In this document: in pieces, positions 64,000-64,000 of the stretch
Layout of the letters: each line of letters starts with the position of its first letter
Position numbering within the stretch: position 1 is the first letter of the stretch
Assembly: GCF_003347635.1 (NCBI RefSeq)
Contig: NZ_QDFY01000002.1
Coordinates: 1-64,000 of the forward strand
Direction of reading: 5' to 3'
Source: Sphingosinicella terrae
GTDB taxonomy: Bacteria > Pseudomonadota > Alphaproteobacteria > Sphingomonadales > Sphingomonadaceae
Length of the DNA: 64,000 nucleotides
Position numbers and translations under genes: made by a program
Notes under the pieces: generated by a model
What the model was told of the DNA's origin: nothing
Database searches by the model: none
The model's input: only the letters and a program-made list of their open reading frames with translations

Positions 64000-64000
64000 G

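Overview
The window is very GC-rich, almost fully coding DNA with frequent ATGA/GTGA start-stop overlaps. Gene content (UPF0262 protein, heterosubunit M16 peptidase pair, ABC permease/M1 aminopeptidase fusion, DOMON-like protein, sigma-EcfG-type promoter, many secreted peptidases) points to an alphaproteobacterium of the order Sphingomonadales (Sphingomonas/Sphingosinicella-like). It looks chromosomal: dnaB, rnr and dcd are present and no phage structural genes, transposases, CRISPR, rRNA or tRNA genes were seen.

Layout. 0-9 kb: partial mmsA (valine catabolism), an FAH-family hydrolase, a double NTF2-like secreted protein, a NamZ-type DUF1343 protein coupled to a DOMON-like protein, and an ABC exporter whose permease is fused to an M1 aminopeptidase. 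9-17 kb: M28 peptidase, RNase R, pirin, and two overlapping M16 genes of which only the first keeps the zinc motif. 17-23 kb: a 23-residue membrane peptide behind a general-stress-response promoter, dCTP deaminase, an EamA transporter, a gap without a supportable gene, a large secreted protein with a HEGRH motif, an AraC regulator, a lipoprotein and UPF0262. 22.8-33.8 kb: dnaB, a prolyl oligopeptidase, astD, selO, an alpha/beta hydrolase, an SDR that appears to have lost about 70 residues in frame, a glycosyltransferase and a nitronate-monooxygenase-like flavoprotein with four clustered cysteines. 33.8-37.2 kb: the most accessory-looking block, with three tandem phage tail-collar paralogues, a twin-arginine DUF6916 protein and a GNAT in one operon, facing an SH3 protein and a second DUF6916 protein. 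37.3-41.3 kb: otsB - GH15 - otsA trehalose operon.

42-53 kb is an acyl-CoA/leucine catabolism region: thiolase, isovaleryl-CoA dehydrogenase, and a chain of overlapping genes containing both methylcrotonyl-CoA carboxylase subunits, a RidA-like protein, a MaoC hydratase and a CitE-like lyase, ending in the prepilin peptidase. 54-62.5 kb is a type II secretion operon gspC-D-E-F-G-L-M-N in which gspG overlaps gspL directly, so the minor pseudopilins H, I, J and K are absent from the locus. Immediately downstream is a secreted protein with two copies of a cysteine-bearing repeat.

The best candidates for something undescribed are the tail-collar/DUF6916 operon, the stress-promoter micropeptide, the reduced T2SS with its repeat-protein neighbour, the HEGRH protein, and the internally deleted SDR. 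Function assignments rest on motifs and remembered family features; no search was run.
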